Shown here one piece after another: positions 37,965-49,781 of a stretch of 64,000 nt of DNA (position 1 is its first letter; every line of letters begins with the position of its first letter). The DNA is taken from assembly GCA_026826555.1 (NCBI GenBank), contig JAKSZT010053881.1, positions 2,461,051 to 2,525,050 of the forward strand, given 5' to 3'. The notes under the pieces are model-generated. The model saw only the letters and a list, made by a program, of their open reading frames with translations, made no database searches and had not been told where the DNA came from. The stretch is from Tolypeutes matacus. Lineage: Eukaryota > Chordata > Mammalia > Cingulata > Chlamyphoridae. Position numbers and translations under genes: made by a program.

Positions 37965-38215
37965 AAAGGCAGTTTAGTGTAAGGGTTCCGAGTACATATA
38001 CTTAGTCAGACTGCCTTGTTTGAATCCCAGCCTCCTCACTTATTAACTATATGAAGTTACTTAACCACTTTGAGACTCAGTAAAATGGGTCTAATATAGC
38101 AGTAACCTTATAGGGTTACTGTAAGTATGTAAGGCTTAAATTAATTAATTCATGTAAGGTGCTTCAAAGAGTGGAACACAGTAAACACTCAGTAACTGTC
38201 AGCTCCTGTTGTTAA
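37965..38215 (+). repeat. MIR
   Basis: Forward MIR order from GTTCCGAGTACATATACTTA through TTGAATCCCAGCCTCCTCAC, TTACTTAACCACTTTGAG and AGTAAAATGGGTCTAATA to AACACAGTAAACACTCAGT. Confidence 0.82.
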
Positions 38216-38373
38216 CACTACCCAAAAACATTATCTTGACCGATGACCACAAGGAAATAGGGCAGGCAGAAACTAAAGTGTACTGACACATCACATTCAA
38301 ATAAAAGAATATGCATACAAATGCTATAACATTTTAAATAATTTCAGAAAATTACAAGATTTTTGAAACATAC

Positions 38374-38454
38374 CTTTGACGAATTATAGGATCAGATTTT
38401 TCGGGATCAATATAAGCTCTTAAGATTTCATTAACAGTTTTATCATCTGGAACC
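38374..38454 (-). CDS. ZNHIT6: ZNHIT6 coding exon, third in the window
   Basis: A long T-rich tract (about 38457-38490 read in reverse) ends in TTGGAAAG, and the donor is CAAAG|GTATGT. The exon starts with G, completing an Arg codon from the previous exon. It then encodes [20 protein letters not shown] followed by DPIIRQ, and ends with AG for another split Arg. The VPDD and DPEKSDP segments are the most recognisable ZNHIT6 signature in this window. It lies only 1.4 kb from each neighbouring exon, so the three middle exons form a tight cluster between two long introns. Confidence 0.95.
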
Positions 38455-39872
38455 CTTTCCAATGTAAAAAAATAAAAACAAAAAATAAATAAAACAAAAC
38501 ACATTATTAGTTGCAATTTTCTACTAAAGGTGTTAACTTAGCATTACTAAATCTTACATGTTTTTGGTTTAAATAAGTGAACACAGGCCTTTTATTTTAA
38601 CCTTGGCAAAATATAACATCCTTTTAAGCAAAAATTACTTAGGAAAAAAGCTCAAAAAGACTTCTTGGACACACTTAATAAGGTTTTAAAAAACAACATT
38701 TTGAGAAGCTCCCTATAAATCAATTACAAAAATATGAAGCCTCTTTTAAGACACACCTGTGCTCAAACATGAAAGGAGAGAAGTTAGGATGAAATATGTT
38801 TGAAAAGTGCAGAAATCAAAAGTCTGAAAAAAGTTTCAGATGATGGTAATTTCAGTGCATGTTCAAGTTTACTCATTCTAATTCAGAAGGCCAGAATACA
38901 AATAGATAATAATTAACCTGGAAACAAAGCATTTTAAGTTTTCAAACTTTCCTGTGTATGTACATTATTTTAAACTTTTATAAAGCTGAAGAAACAAAAT
39001 TAAAACACTGTTCTAAAATAGTAATTTTCCTCATTCATGTTCCTACTTCTGTAGTGCTATATACCCATCTGTAAGATTTAAGTCACTCCCCATCTTTAGT
39101 CTGGTATGCATCTTCAAATAAGAACGTTCACTAACATCCACATGATATTCACAGAGGGCATTTATCTATAATGTGGGTATATGCTAAATATACTACCTAA
39201 AAAACATCTTTAAAATTTTCCTAACCCAAGAAATCAAATAGCACTCAACTGTTAAGAAATTTTAGTGACATTTTTTCTGAGGGACATACATGATGATGCC
39301 AATAGCAGTAATTCTTGTAGAGTAGAACTTTGGGTCATTTTTCATTTTAGGCCTTTTTTTTTTCCTTTTTTCACACATATAAGCATTTATATAATGTATA
39401 TGCACAGTCTGAAGAAAATTAAATGAATATTCTATACAACATCCAGTTTAAGAAACAAAGTTTTCGGCCCCTTTGATTCTTCCTGCACTCCTCTCCGATA
39501 CCTCCTTCCCTCTGCTGAAGTAACCTCTATCACAATTTTTGTGCTAATCCTTTCCTTTAAAGTTCTGACTCCTCTCTACGTACCCCTAAAGAGTACACTG
39601 CAGGGTTTTCTGGGGAAAAAAAGTATGTTTTTTTTCCCAAGCTTACAAACAGAATCATACTGAATGAATTTTTCAATAACTTGCTCTTCTCACCAACATT
39701 ATCTGTGAGATTCATCCATGTTGGATTTTTGCAGCTGTAGTTCATTCATTTTCATTGGTGTTACTACAAACATAGCACAACTTAGTTATCTATTCTACTA
39801 CTGATGGACAGTTTGTTTTTAAAACAAAGGCTTAAAATAAAAGCAAATCAGTTCTTAAGGGTGATACTATAC
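38455..39872 (-). other. ZNHIT6: ZNHIT6 intron (1.4 kb), with old L1 piece
   Basis: GT-AG intron. The span 39360-39800 resembles an old L1ME-type 3' region in antisense (CTCACCAACATTATCTGTGAG, ATTCATCCATGTTGGA, CATTTTCATTGGTGTTACTACA); it ends close to the neighbouring exon. The open frame at 39557-39745 is part of it. Confidence 0.8.
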
Positions 39873-39941
39873 CTTTTTTCTATGTACACAGCTTGACTTT
39901 GAGGAAACAGGAGCTTCACATGCCAACAAAACTGCTGTTTT
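39873..39941 (-). CDS. ZNHIT6: ZNHIT6 coding exon, second in the window
   Basis: The acceptor ends TTCTCTTAG at 39942 and the donor is AAAAAAG|GTATAG at 39872. After one carry-over base the exon reads [20 protein letters not shown] and then EK, and ends with AG, which combines with G of the next exon to make Arg. The FCWHV core with a following hydrophobic strand begins the C-terminal alpha/beta part of BCD1 proteins, the region that family work links to snoRNP assembly partners. Its length of 69 bases preserves the frame with both neighbours. Confidence 0.93.
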
Positions 39942-41157
39942 CTAAGAGAAAATTATCATGTGATTATCAAGGTAGGTAAGTTTGAATGCAAATCAAACTT
40001 TCAAATTTTCATTTTACAAAAATAACTCTGAAAGTATACTTAAAATTTAACCAGCTTTCCATGAAGAGTTATTTTCTCTTTTCTAGATTTCAAAAGTTAT
40101 GTTTTTGAAACAATATGTTTGTAAGGGTTTTTAAGTGGGAAAAAAAAATGTGAACCAGTTCTGACTTCCAAAGATTTCACATCCCGAATTAGAAGGCAAA
40201 TGCTCATAATTCAAGGGCTTCTGAGATCAGTTTGCTACTACTTGAAATTTACAAACAAATTTCCTCATGACTAAAAGCAATGGGCTTAATGTCTTTGCCT
40301 GACTAGTTAGGAAATTAGGTGAATGAAGTATTGTCTGATTGAGTCCAGCTGGCTGCAGGTAAACTTCTGGGGTATAAATAAATGTATTCAGTAGCAAAAC
40401 AGTAGACAACAAGCTGGTTGCTAAGCAGAATGCACTTTGAATTAAAGTCCCTTTGGTCTCAAGTCTGAAGTTTGTTTGATATAGGATCAACAGCAAAAAT
40501 TCACTAAACGTTACCTGATTTTATAAAGATCCCATATGTTTTAACATATTTAAATTTGGTGACACTAGATACCATTCCTTTTTTCAAAAAAAATCTAATG
40601 CTCAAAATATTCAACCCATTACAGAAATTTAAATATCTTCACTACATGATGGTTTCATACTTTTTTTTTTTTTTTTTTAAACTTAGGAGAAATTAAAAAA
40701 AAAACCAACTGGCAAGTTAATGTTTGGCAACATCTCCAAGCAATGGTCAACATCTCCTTTTAAATCTACCCCTTAGTAGCATGATCCAAAAATCTATAAT
40801 TTTGTTAATACAACCTAGTAGAGTATGTTCCACCAAACATTTATATGGTTTAGACAAATTTTTAGAATACAATGACCATAAAACTAAGTGAAAATTTGGG
40901 TTTAGTTACCACAGATCTGTACATGACAATTTTCTTTAATAAGAAGACAGTTTCTGTCACAAGAGAGAGAAAAATATGCTTGATTATGTTTATGATAGTG
41001 CCACCTATCACCTAAGAATTGATCACGTTAAGTTTAATATTTTTGCTAGAACAAAGCTGTAAAGCACTATTCACTAATCTAAAGGCCAGCTGTTTAGAAT
41101 CTCAGGGGAAAAAACTTAAAACAAGCATTTATATGCAAATGCAACAGCTACTGGTTT

Positions 41158-41247
41158 ATTTATTTATTTTACCAGGTGGTCCAGGGGATTGAACCCAGGT
41201 CAATATGGGAGACGTACGCCCAACCATTTGAGCCACATCTGCCCCCC
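41158..41247 (-). mobile_element. DAS SINE, short form
   Basis: A single tRNA-like unit on the minus strand (GGGGGCAGATGTGGCTCAAA, B box GGTTCAATCCCC) with TAAATAAATAAA tail. AGCTACTGGTTT is duplicated exactly at 41146-41157 and 41248-41259. Confidence 0.93.
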
Positions 41248-41329
41248 AGCTACTGGTTTTAAACGAAAAATTCTTCTAAAATGAAATACCTTGCAATTTC
41301 ATTATCTGTGAAATTGGCATAGCATGGCA

Positions 41330-41735
41330 TGATGGCTTGGAGTTAGGCACCCCAGATAAACATGTTCTAATCTTAATCCATTCCTGTGGGTGTGAACCCA
41401 GGTGCATCAGGTTAAGGTTTAGCTCAAGTCCATCAGGATGCATCTTAATCCTAATATTGTAGGCCTTATAGAGAAGGCCAGAAAGAGAGAAGCAATGGGG
41501 AACAGCCAGAAGTGGAAGTCAACGGAACCTGGAGGAGAAAGAAGATGCTGCCATGTGCACTGCCATATTACAGAAAAGTTAATGAACCCCAGAGACTGCC
41601 GGCCAGCCAGAAGACAATGATCCTGAGAAGAAGCAAGCCTTCTAGCCTCTGAAACTGTGGGCCAATAAAATTCCTGTTGTTAAGCCAACCCATTGGATGG
41701 TATTTGTTTTAGCAGCTGAGAAACTGAAATACATG
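41330..41735 (+). mobile_element. ERVL/MaLR-type LTR
   Basis: CCATTCCTGTGGGTGTGAACCC at the left and AATTCCTGTTGTTAAGCCAACCC, GTATTTGTTTTAGCAGCTGAGAAACTG at the right are typical of this LTR class. No internal viral sequence is next to it, so it looks like a solo LTR. Flanking duplication is unclear (TGGCA against TGGTA). Confidence 0.65.
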
Positions 41736-42485
41736 GTACCATAGTTAAGAGGCTGAGAAAAACCATATTCTCTCTTATTAAGAAATAAATGGATTTTTGT
41801 TCATTGTATTGCATAATATGGTTTCTTTCTAAACATATATTTGTTTTTCCATATTAAGTTACAGAGGGAAAAAAGGATCACTGACTTGTCACCTTGTGGA
41901 GATGTAAATCATACTCAATTGCCTCAATCATTGCTTGGGTAATTTCAAGAACCACTCACCTTTATTAACATTCAGTAGACCCTAAATAACTTCAGAAAGT
42001 ACTTAACATTCCAAACACAAAGAGAGGAAAGCCCTTGGAAATAATTTTATTTGCTGTAGTTAACAAGTTGTGGTTACAATGAAGTAATTCATTTCTAGTT
42101 TATTATATACACCTATTAAATTATAACTAGCATAATTTTTTTCTATATTTGGCTTCAGTTCAAAAATGAACAAATTTGAAAAGTTAAGAAAAGTAGATGC
42201 TTGAAATATTTCAAAAACAGTGACAAAGAAAATAATACTTGTTCATTGCTTATTTATCAAAATGCTCAAGAATGGAAATACTATACCTAGAATATTCCAG
42301 GTAACTTAGCACCCCAAGACACTATGTTTAGAATTTGATGGTGGCAATTATTAAATCTTAATGTTCCCGCTGGACAACCTGGTCAGTGTAACAGAAACAC
42401 CAACCTGTTCTCTGAATCCAATGGAAACTGAAATAACTATTCATCCATAGCAAAGCATTTTTCTTCTTCCTGCAAATTATATAAT

Positions 42486-42488
<3 letters not shown>

Positions 42489-42542
<54 letters not shown>
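42489..42542. repeat. (GA)n microsatellite
   Basis: Twenty-seven uninterrupted GA units, followed by GAAAGAGA. It generates the (RE)n and (SL)n frames, which are not genes. Confidence 0.97.
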
Positions 42543-42548
<6 letters not shown>

Positions 42549-42959
42549 CCATGCATACTCAAATGGGGGCAGTATCACTCCAAATGAGGCAAAAATTGAT
42601 TTTGGAAGGGCAAAAAATTTCTTAGATATTACAATGGTTTGTAGTCTTCCAAAAGGGTCACTGTACATAAAGAGACATACAATATATTTCTGGTATATAA
42701 ATGTCATGGGAGGGGGGAAATTGGGGAGAAAATGGTTAGAAAGGCTCCTTGGGAGAGAAAATAATGAAAAAAGGTTGAGAAACACTGAGATAGATGGTGC
42801 ATTTATTGAAGGAGGAAAATAAATATTTTATACTTTTTTCAGAAATTTAATACAGGGCACTTATTTACCTTGCTTACTAGAAACTGTGAAGGATCATTTT
42901 CTTTCAAAGTTTAAATAAGGATATGTGGATGAAGAGACACATTTAGGGAAGGGGTTCAT

Positions 42960-43400
42960 TCTATACCCATATATTAAAAGCCATCAGCACCTTATAAATG
43001 GCACTGCTCTCTTGATAAAAGATGTACAAACTCTTCTATAACCAAAAAAGTGTAGACAAAAATGAAAAAAATTTTTAACCTATTAGATTAGCAAAGATAA
43101 GTAATTGGGCAAATACTCAATGATGCCCACTCTACCACTTTTTATAATAGGAAAAAATTAGAAACAATCTAAATGTACATCATCATCAGAAAACTGATTA
43201 AATAAGTCATGGTACATCTACGTAATGAATGGTCAGTGTAACAGAAACACTGACCTTTTAAAGTAGTCATGAAAGATGAGGCAGAACTATATGCACTGAC
43301 AGAGAAAAATGTGTGTTGAATAATAGCACTTATATTTAAAATATAGATTGACATGTATTTATGAGTGTGGAGGAAATTACCCCCAACTTTTAACTGTGGT
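42960..43400 (+). repeat. Old L1 3' fragment
   Basis: TTAACCTATTAGATTAGCAAAGAT, AAATTAGAAACAATCTAAATGTACATCATC and ATGAGGCAGAACTATATGCACTGACA follow an L1M 3' end in order. The usual ACTATGCAGCCATT part is replaced by a 25-base palindrome (see findings). Confidence 0.6.
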
Positions 43401-44916
43401 TATATCTTAATGTTATGTAAAGACTTAATTCTTACTTTATATATGTCTGTACTAAACAAATATTTTATGAAATGATTTATTATTATTATTATTTTTTAAA
43501 TGATAAAATTTTTGTATTCCATTTATGCTCAGAAGATTTTGCTTTTCTTCTGCAGACCTCTAATAAAAAAATACCTTACATGTTCAATTGACAGAGATAG
43601 CAAGTTTGTTATAGTTTTCTGCACTAAAACTTAAGTGGGTCAACATAAATGTTTTATACAAAATACTGATTTCAACAAAATACAAAGCACTTACCTTTAT
43701 CTTTCAGAAACTGAATATACAAAGCAAGTCTTTTTTCCAAAATATTTTCATAGGCAAAGGATTAAAAACGATTTTAATTATACACATATGGTCACAATTT
43801 TGCCTTAAAAAGATTGTTGGGAAATGTACATAAGGCTGCTTGTAAATGTACATCATGGGTTACTGTTATAATGTCTTATGTCCAGAGGAAAAAAATGTTA
43901 TCATACAGATTTGTTCTTACTTGGGAGTAGGCTATTCAAAAATACAGTACTCTTCTGTACAAAGAAAAAAGTCACATCACATTTAATAAGATGGAAAAAG
44001 CATTGGCCTCGACTGTAACCAAATATCTCAGTCCAATACTTTCTATTACGTACAATACTCTGACTTCAATTGAAAGCGATCCAAAATCCTAGCTTGTCCA
44101 TATTAAGAGTCAACAACTATGTTATAAAACAAGATGTTTCTCACAATAATAAAAAGAAAGCTGGTTCATACCTCTGAAACCATATAAAGATAAAAATTAA
44201 AAAAAAAAAAAATCACTCTAGATTTGGAGAAATCAATTTACATTATACAACACTATATGCCAGGTCAAAGGATTTATTACTTTTAAGACCAGCAAAAGTC
44301 AAAGATGTTTACATGAGAAAGTGCAGGATGGTAGTGATAACAAGACAGAAATAATTTAAACATACTTTTTAAACTTAAAAATATTTCACTATTGGATGCA
44401 TTCATTTCAGATGTCTCATTATTTCAGAAATTACTACCAAACCAGAGCTAGGGTTACATATCTAATCATTTGGATAGCCTTCAGCTCTAGCTCCCTCAAT
44501 AAATATAACAACTAAAAGTTACATATGGAGGTTGAATTCTAAGAACTAAGGTTTTTAAAGCAAAGTTTAAAGGAATGTGAAAACCCTTCTTTTTAAAAAA
44601 AAAAATTCTCATTCCACTCAGTCATTGATTAACATTTACTCAACATCTCTTGAGGGCTAGGTATTAGGGATGCAAAGAGACTAAGAGAGGGGACCAGCCT
44701 AAGGCAGACTTCTTTTTAGAGCAGTAAGTCAACCACCAACCCTGAGTGCTGCATTTTTTCCCATCTATTTTACTTATGACAGGAGTCCAGGGTTTTTCTG
44801 TGAAAGCACCCTGTTCCTTATTGACAGTGCACACAGCAAGAATGCCCAATATACTGTAATGAAGAAGGCAGAAGGTATTGGACCATAGTTTGAAATCCAC
44901 TCTAACAACTTACCAC

Positions 44917-44918
<2 letters not shown>

Positions 44919-44948
<30 letters not shown>

Positions 44949-45139
44949 GGAGGTACCAGGGAATGAACCCAGGACCTCGTAGGTGGGAAGCAGGTGCTCA
45001 ACCACTGAGCTACATCCGCTCCCCAATGAGAGTTGCTTTTTTCGTTTGTTTGTTTTTAGGAGGCACTGGGGACCAAACCTGGGACCCCATACATGGGAAG
45101 CAGACACTCAATCACTTGAGCTACATCCACTCCTCACTA
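44919..45139 (-). mobile_element. Two DAS tRNA-like units in tandem
   Basis: Read on the minus strand: unit at about 45060-45139 (GGAGTGGATGTAGCTCAAGT, B box GGTTTGGTCCCC), an A/C-rich linker with AAACAAACAAAC, then unit at 44950-45024 (GGGGAGCGGATGTAGCTCAG, B box GGTTCATTCCC) and an A tail opposite the T run at 44919-44946. A dimeric SINE or two inserted copies. Confidence 0.85.
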
Positions 45140-45872
45140 CTTATTCTTGAACAAGACATTTGTGTGCCTCAGGTTTCTCAGAGTAAAACAGGGATAACAA
45201 TAGTATTTATTTCATAGTAAAATGAAGTAAAAACATGTCATGAGTAAAAACACGTCAAGAGCTTAGAACATAAAGCACTCAAAAATGTTAGCCACTGTCA
45301 CCATCATCGTTATAATTCTACACGCAATTCATTTCCCTGAATTATGTAGCTTAGAATGGAAATACTGATGGAGTTTTAAACTGAAAATATTCTGCCACAA
45401 GTTCATAGCCAAACTCTATTTTTGTTGACTAGTGGCTAGAGATAAAACTGGATAGTTGAATAATACCAGACTATAAAGGGCTCCAAAAGCTCTGTTAAAC
45501 AGTATGAATTTTACCCTGTAGTTTCTGCAGCAACAACAAAGGTGTTTTGAAGGAGTGAAGGGCTTAGACAGGGATCCTTCATCCTACTACTAAATACTCC
45601 TAATAAATGTTCCTATAGTAAGTATATTGAGGACATTAACTTTTTGGCTCTTGTTTGTAAAGATTAAGGGAAGTGTTTCCTAAAACTTTTGAGAATCACA
45701 TTGACATTTGAAACCTTTCAAAGAAAAAAAACAATATACAAAACATCTAAATAATCCTTCACTCATAGTCGTTCCATCTTTAAAATTTATTTCAAGGTCA
45801 AAATTTAAACAGTCTTCTCAAAAATAAATAAAACTGTTCCTCATAAAAACAATCCACATCTTTTATTTTAAG

Positions 45873-46100
45873 ATTTTTTTTTTTTTGAGGTACCGGGGCC
45901 AGGGATTGAACCCCGACCTCGCATGTGGGAAGCCAGCGCTTAACCACCATGCCACATCGACTCCCCTGAGATGGCCCCTTCATTTGTTTGCTTGTTGTTT
46001 GTTTTTTTGTTTGTTTGTTTTGAGGAAGCACTGGGGACTGAATCCAGAACCTCCCATGTGGGAAGCTGGCACCCAACTGCCCGAGCCATATCTGCTCCTC
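45873..46100 (-). mobile_element. Two DAS tRNA-like units in tandem
   Basis: Same layout as 44919-45139: unit at 46020-46100 (GGAGCAGATATGGCTCGGGC), AAACAAACAAAC linker, unit at about 45888-45966 (GGGGAGTCGATGTGGCATGG, B box GGTTCAATCCC) and an A-rich tail. The recurrence of the layout supports a true dimeric subfamily. Confidence 0.87.
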
Positions 46101-46284
46101 CACATATCTTATTAGGACTAGTACATAATAGTGAATACAGAAGATATGTCTAGTTGCTTAGCCTGGATTAAAATAATTTGAATTGGGGAGAATGGAAACC
46201 ATAATTTTTGATGTCTTACACCACTATGAAAATATTTGAAAAGTTCCAGTTAGATATTCTGTTTTGCTCTTTTAAAAATTAGTA

Positions 46285-46368
46285 CTGCAGAGTGGGTGTA
46301 GCTCAGTGGTTGAGAACCTGCCTTGCATGTACAAGGTCCCTGGTTCATTCCCAGTACCTCCTAAAAAA
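46285..46368 (+). mobile_element. tRNA-Ala-like SINE monomer
   Basis: GTGGGTGTAGCTCAGTGGTTG (A box) and GGTTCATTCCC (B box) with CCTCC end and A tail. AAAAATTAGTA is duplicated exactly at 46274-46284 and 46369-46379. It is the copy closest to a tRNA-Ala gene in this window, but it has an A tail and target duplication, so it is a SINE and not a tRNA gene. Confidence 0.92.
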
Positions 46369-46519
46369 AAAAATTAGTATCATCACTATATGCTAATAAT
46401 AGGAAACAGGTTAACCATGTGGTATTATTGGTTTTAGTAGAGCAGTATATTAGGAAAATGGATGTTGTAGATGCAGATTGAAATGAAAAAGTACATTTCA
46501 CTTCAAATACTTGAGTACT

Positions 46520-46630
46520 TAATATAGCAGTTTTCAACTGGGGGTGGTGCCAACCTGGGGGTGCAGTGGTACTGTGAAGGCATTTGGAAATGTCTGGGTG
46601 GTTTTGATTGTTTCAAGACTGGGGAACACT
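46520..46630 (+). repeat. MER5-like hAT fragment
   Basis: TTTTCAACTGGGGGTGGTGCC...GGCATTTGGAAATGTCTGGGTGG...TTGATTGTTTCAAGACTGGGG follows the start of a MER5-type element; the rest is missing. Confidence 0.6.
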
Positions 46631-46636
46631 ATAGGC

Positions 46637-46825
46637 TAGGGGTTCTTAACAAGGGGTCTGTGAGCTTGAATTGAAATTCAAAAAAACATTATTCTTGTGG
46701 GGACATGTTAGTATGGGTGTGATATATTAAATAATACACAGTATAGTGTGGACTTAGTAAGGGGTCTGTGGTTTTCACCTGACTGGCAAATGGGTCTGTG
46801 GAACAAAAAAGGTTAAGAACCCCTG
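46637..46825 (+). mobile_element. hAT MITE with terminal inverted repeats
   Basis: AGGGGTTCTTAAC at the left and GTTAAGAACCCCT at the right are inverted repeats. The flanks CTATAGGC and TTATAGGC form an 8-bp duplication with one change. It lies inside or beside the MER5-like piece. Confidence 0.8.
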
Positions 46826-47419
46826 TTATAGGCCTTTATTTATATATATCAGGAATGCTAACCTTCCTGTACCGAATGGGAAGTCCTATATAACAAAATA
46901 TTGTCCTGTACAAAATCCAGTAGAGCCCCTTCTAAGAAACACTAGAACGTAGAAAGGAGAGTAGATACATGCATAGCAAAAATGAATTTCAGCACTAAAT
47001 GCTGGCATCTAGTTATATTAACTAGAGAAAATATGTACCATAAGAATTCAGGCAAAGGGCAAATAATAGAGGAGACGAGCTATGTTATGTGCTTTCATGA
47101 ATGGCTATGAAATATGGAAAGGGAAGCCATTCTGGGTTTAAAAATGATGACCAGCCGGGTATATTCAGGTGAACACATTAGGAAATCAGGTGGGGACAGA
47201 CTATGAAGATCCATACCCAGTGACTCTGTTCTGTCGTGAGGGATGTGATAAGAGAAGGGAGGATCCCTGGTAGAAACAGGAAGTTTCTTCTGCTCCAACT
47301 TTGATTTTACCCAAATTCTCTGGCATGGCACATAAAGCCCCATAAGGCCCCACTCCAGTCAGCCTCTCCAGCCTTATCTTCTGGCATTTTACCAACTCCC
47401 ACCCTAGTTTCTACACACA

Positions 47420-47960
47420 CCAAACTACACTGCCCCCAATTTATCACTCTGCATTTGCATCTGCTATTTTTTAACACCAGACCATCTTTTCCCCTTCTGT
47501 CTGGATAAAAACCTAGAGATAAAAACTCTTCCTTGTCCTTCAAAATTTTGCTCAAATCCTATCTGCTCTGGGAAGTCTTTTCTGTCCCCCATTCTCAATG
47601 AATAAGAACCTCCCTCATTCTCCCCTCACCCCTAGGTTGGCTCAGTGAGAACATCCTCCCTTGTGTTCACACAGCAACCCATGTATGCTCCATCAGGGCA
47701 TTAACTACACTACATTGTAAGAGTTTGTTGGCTTATCTTCTCATTAACTGTGAACTGCTTGAGAACAAGGGCAGTGACTTACTAGCACATAGGTCTGTAG
47801 TTTTCAGGTAGAGAGAAACATCAGAATCATCTGGTGCTTTATAAAAATAAAGATGCCTAAGCTCTACCCAGGCCTAGTGAATTAGCAATTCTGTTGATGA
47901 GGCCCAGGTATTTGCATTTTAAAAGTGCCCACAGTTAATTTTGATGTGCACCCTAAATTG
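47420..47960 (+). repeat. L2 fragment followed by MER20-like hAT fragment
   Basis: 47480-47795 has CTTCAAAATTTTGCTCAAATCC and CTGTGAACTGCTTGAGAACAAGGGCA in L2 order. 47800-47960 reads CATCAGAATCATCTGGTGCTTT...TGAGGCCCAGGTATTTGCATTTTAAAAG, as in MER20-type elements. Confidence 0.6.
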
Positions 47961-49199
47961 AAAGCCACTATACACAAAACTGGCACTATTATTATAGTAA
48001 TATAGTACTATTACATACAAGGCAGCAGGTACAAATAGGTTAAGTAAGTGCTTAAGAAAACTGCCTTATATATAAAGATTAAATTAAATTTTGTCATGGT
48101 TAATGCAAAAATAAACATTCAATATATCGAAACTATATCATTATTCATCTTATCAAAAACAAATACACTGAGGAAGACTTACATATTTTGGTTAATATGA
48201 ATTGAAATGTGTATTTCTAACTGCCTGAACGGCAGCAATTTCCAAGTTCCTGTCAATTAAGGAGGGAGATAAAGAGAGGGAGTTAATTTCAGGCCATGAA
48301 ATGGGGTACATTACAGCTGCTGACAGGCAAAGGTCAGGAGATGAGATGAGATGAGACACATTTTTTACCTATTGGCAATTCTGCCTATGGCCTCTGAAGG
48401 TATGTCTGAGTACAGGTATCTTCTCAGAGCACAGAAACATTAAAGGATTCTGAATAGGTGACCATTATGGTAAAAGCATGTTTCTAAAGATGTTTCTGGC
48501 AGCAGTGTATAAGAGTGACAGATGGTAAGGACAATTTTTTGAGTCTGTAAAAGGTTTGTTATTTCTTTACAAGAGGGACATCTAGTGGCTGGCTTCTAAA
48601 ATAGGCCTGTAGCTCTTAAATATTAATTCACACTGAGAATGGGCACAACTCTACTATCTTAATACCATAAGTCTAAGAGAGACGCACACACAAAGAGCTA
48701 AAAAACCTTGGAACAAGAGGAAGGATTTGGGAAGATAAGAACTCACAGTTCTAAGCTGACAATGGATAATGGAATGGTCAGCAGAGGACTGGGCTGCTTA
48801 CAAATGAAGATGGGGGCTTCTGTGGAAATAAATTAGGGAAAGAGGAAGGTCAAAAGTTGGGTCCATACCTGGGAATGGGTGGTTAGCCCAGACCAAAGAG
48901 TAAGGAGTTGAGCTAAAGATATTATTATTGGGGAGAGGTTCCTCAGTTGAAGTCATTCTTCCAAGGTGTATTCTTCCACCACACTGCTGATACCCTTAGA
49001 CTCAAATAGCCAGGAAAATGAAATGAGATCTCTAGAACCAGATGAAACATGGTATGCAAGGAAACCAGTCTGTAGGCTTGATTTCCATGAATTCTGGCAA
49101 GAAACACTAAAACAGACTGAAAGAAAGTGGTAGTCATGCATAAAAATACACAATTTTATATGATAGTATCATAATACTTTTCAAAGATTAAATTTACAA

Positions 49200-49770
49200 C
49201 CCAAAATATATAATGATCCTGCCAACATCTATCAATGTCTTTAAACTATTTTTTAATAATTCATTTTTAAAACAGGGTTTAAAATTCAAAAAGCACAAAA
49301 GGGCATAAAATTCCCATACCTGTGCCCCTCTACCTAATTCCCTCCTCCAGGTAACCATTGTTACCATAAAGTGTATACTTTTAGAGATAACATATGCAAT
49401 ATAAACATACATATATGTAAATCATATTTTTTCACACATAGTAGCATATAATGCACATGGTTTCATACCAACTTTTATTCATTTAATATTTCTGGCAATC
49501 ATTTTATATTATTAGATTTAGAGCAGCCTCCTCCTTTTTTCACTGTACAGGCATACTATAATTAAGCACTCCACTACTGATAGACACTTAGATTTTTACT
49601 AATCTTTGCTATTACAAACAATATTGCACTGAATATCCTTGTACATATTTCACTTTCTACATTTATGGGTACGTTTCTAGAAGTAGAATTGTTAGGGAAA
49701 TGAGCAATTATCATGCCTTCCTGATCCATCTCTTTTCCACTACTGACCTTACCACCAGACTCAGTACCTT
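49200..49770 (-). repeat. Old L1 fragment (antisense)
   Basis: CCCCTCTACCTAATTCCCTCCTCC...GTAACCATTGTTACC...ACTATAATTAAGCACTCCACTACTGATAGACACTTAG...TTGCACTGAATATCCTTGTACATA is a common pattern of old L1 3' regions in reverse. Confidence 0.6.
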
Positions 49771-49781
49771 TATAATGGGAC

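Larger units (their letters stand above)
36939..38373 (-). other. ZNHIT6: ZNHIT6 intron (1.4 kb) with two MIR fragments
   Basis: GT-AG intron. A reverse-strand MIR at about 37595-37800 (CTACTATGTGCTAGGC...AAGTTAAGTAACTTATTC...) and a forward MIR at about 37965-38215 (GTTTGAATCCCAGCCTCCTC...AAAATGGGTCTAATA...) lie head to head. No exon seen. Confidence 0.85.

Noticed and set aside
42487..42822. Open frame of 111 codons beginning with an Arg-Glu repeat
   Set aside because: The start is the GA microsatellite; the rest has no family signal and no splice context.
43694..43709. A 16-base exon-like segment (TATATTCAG before, GTAAGT after) on the minus strand
   Set aside because: The flanking ZNHIT6 exons at 39941 and 58824 already join in frame and match the family without it, and 16 bases would break the frame. 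Probably a cryptic donor.
46285..46368. Possible tRNA-Ala gene
   Set aside because: It has A and B boxes but also an A tail, a CCTCC end typical of the SINE, and an 11-bp target duplication.
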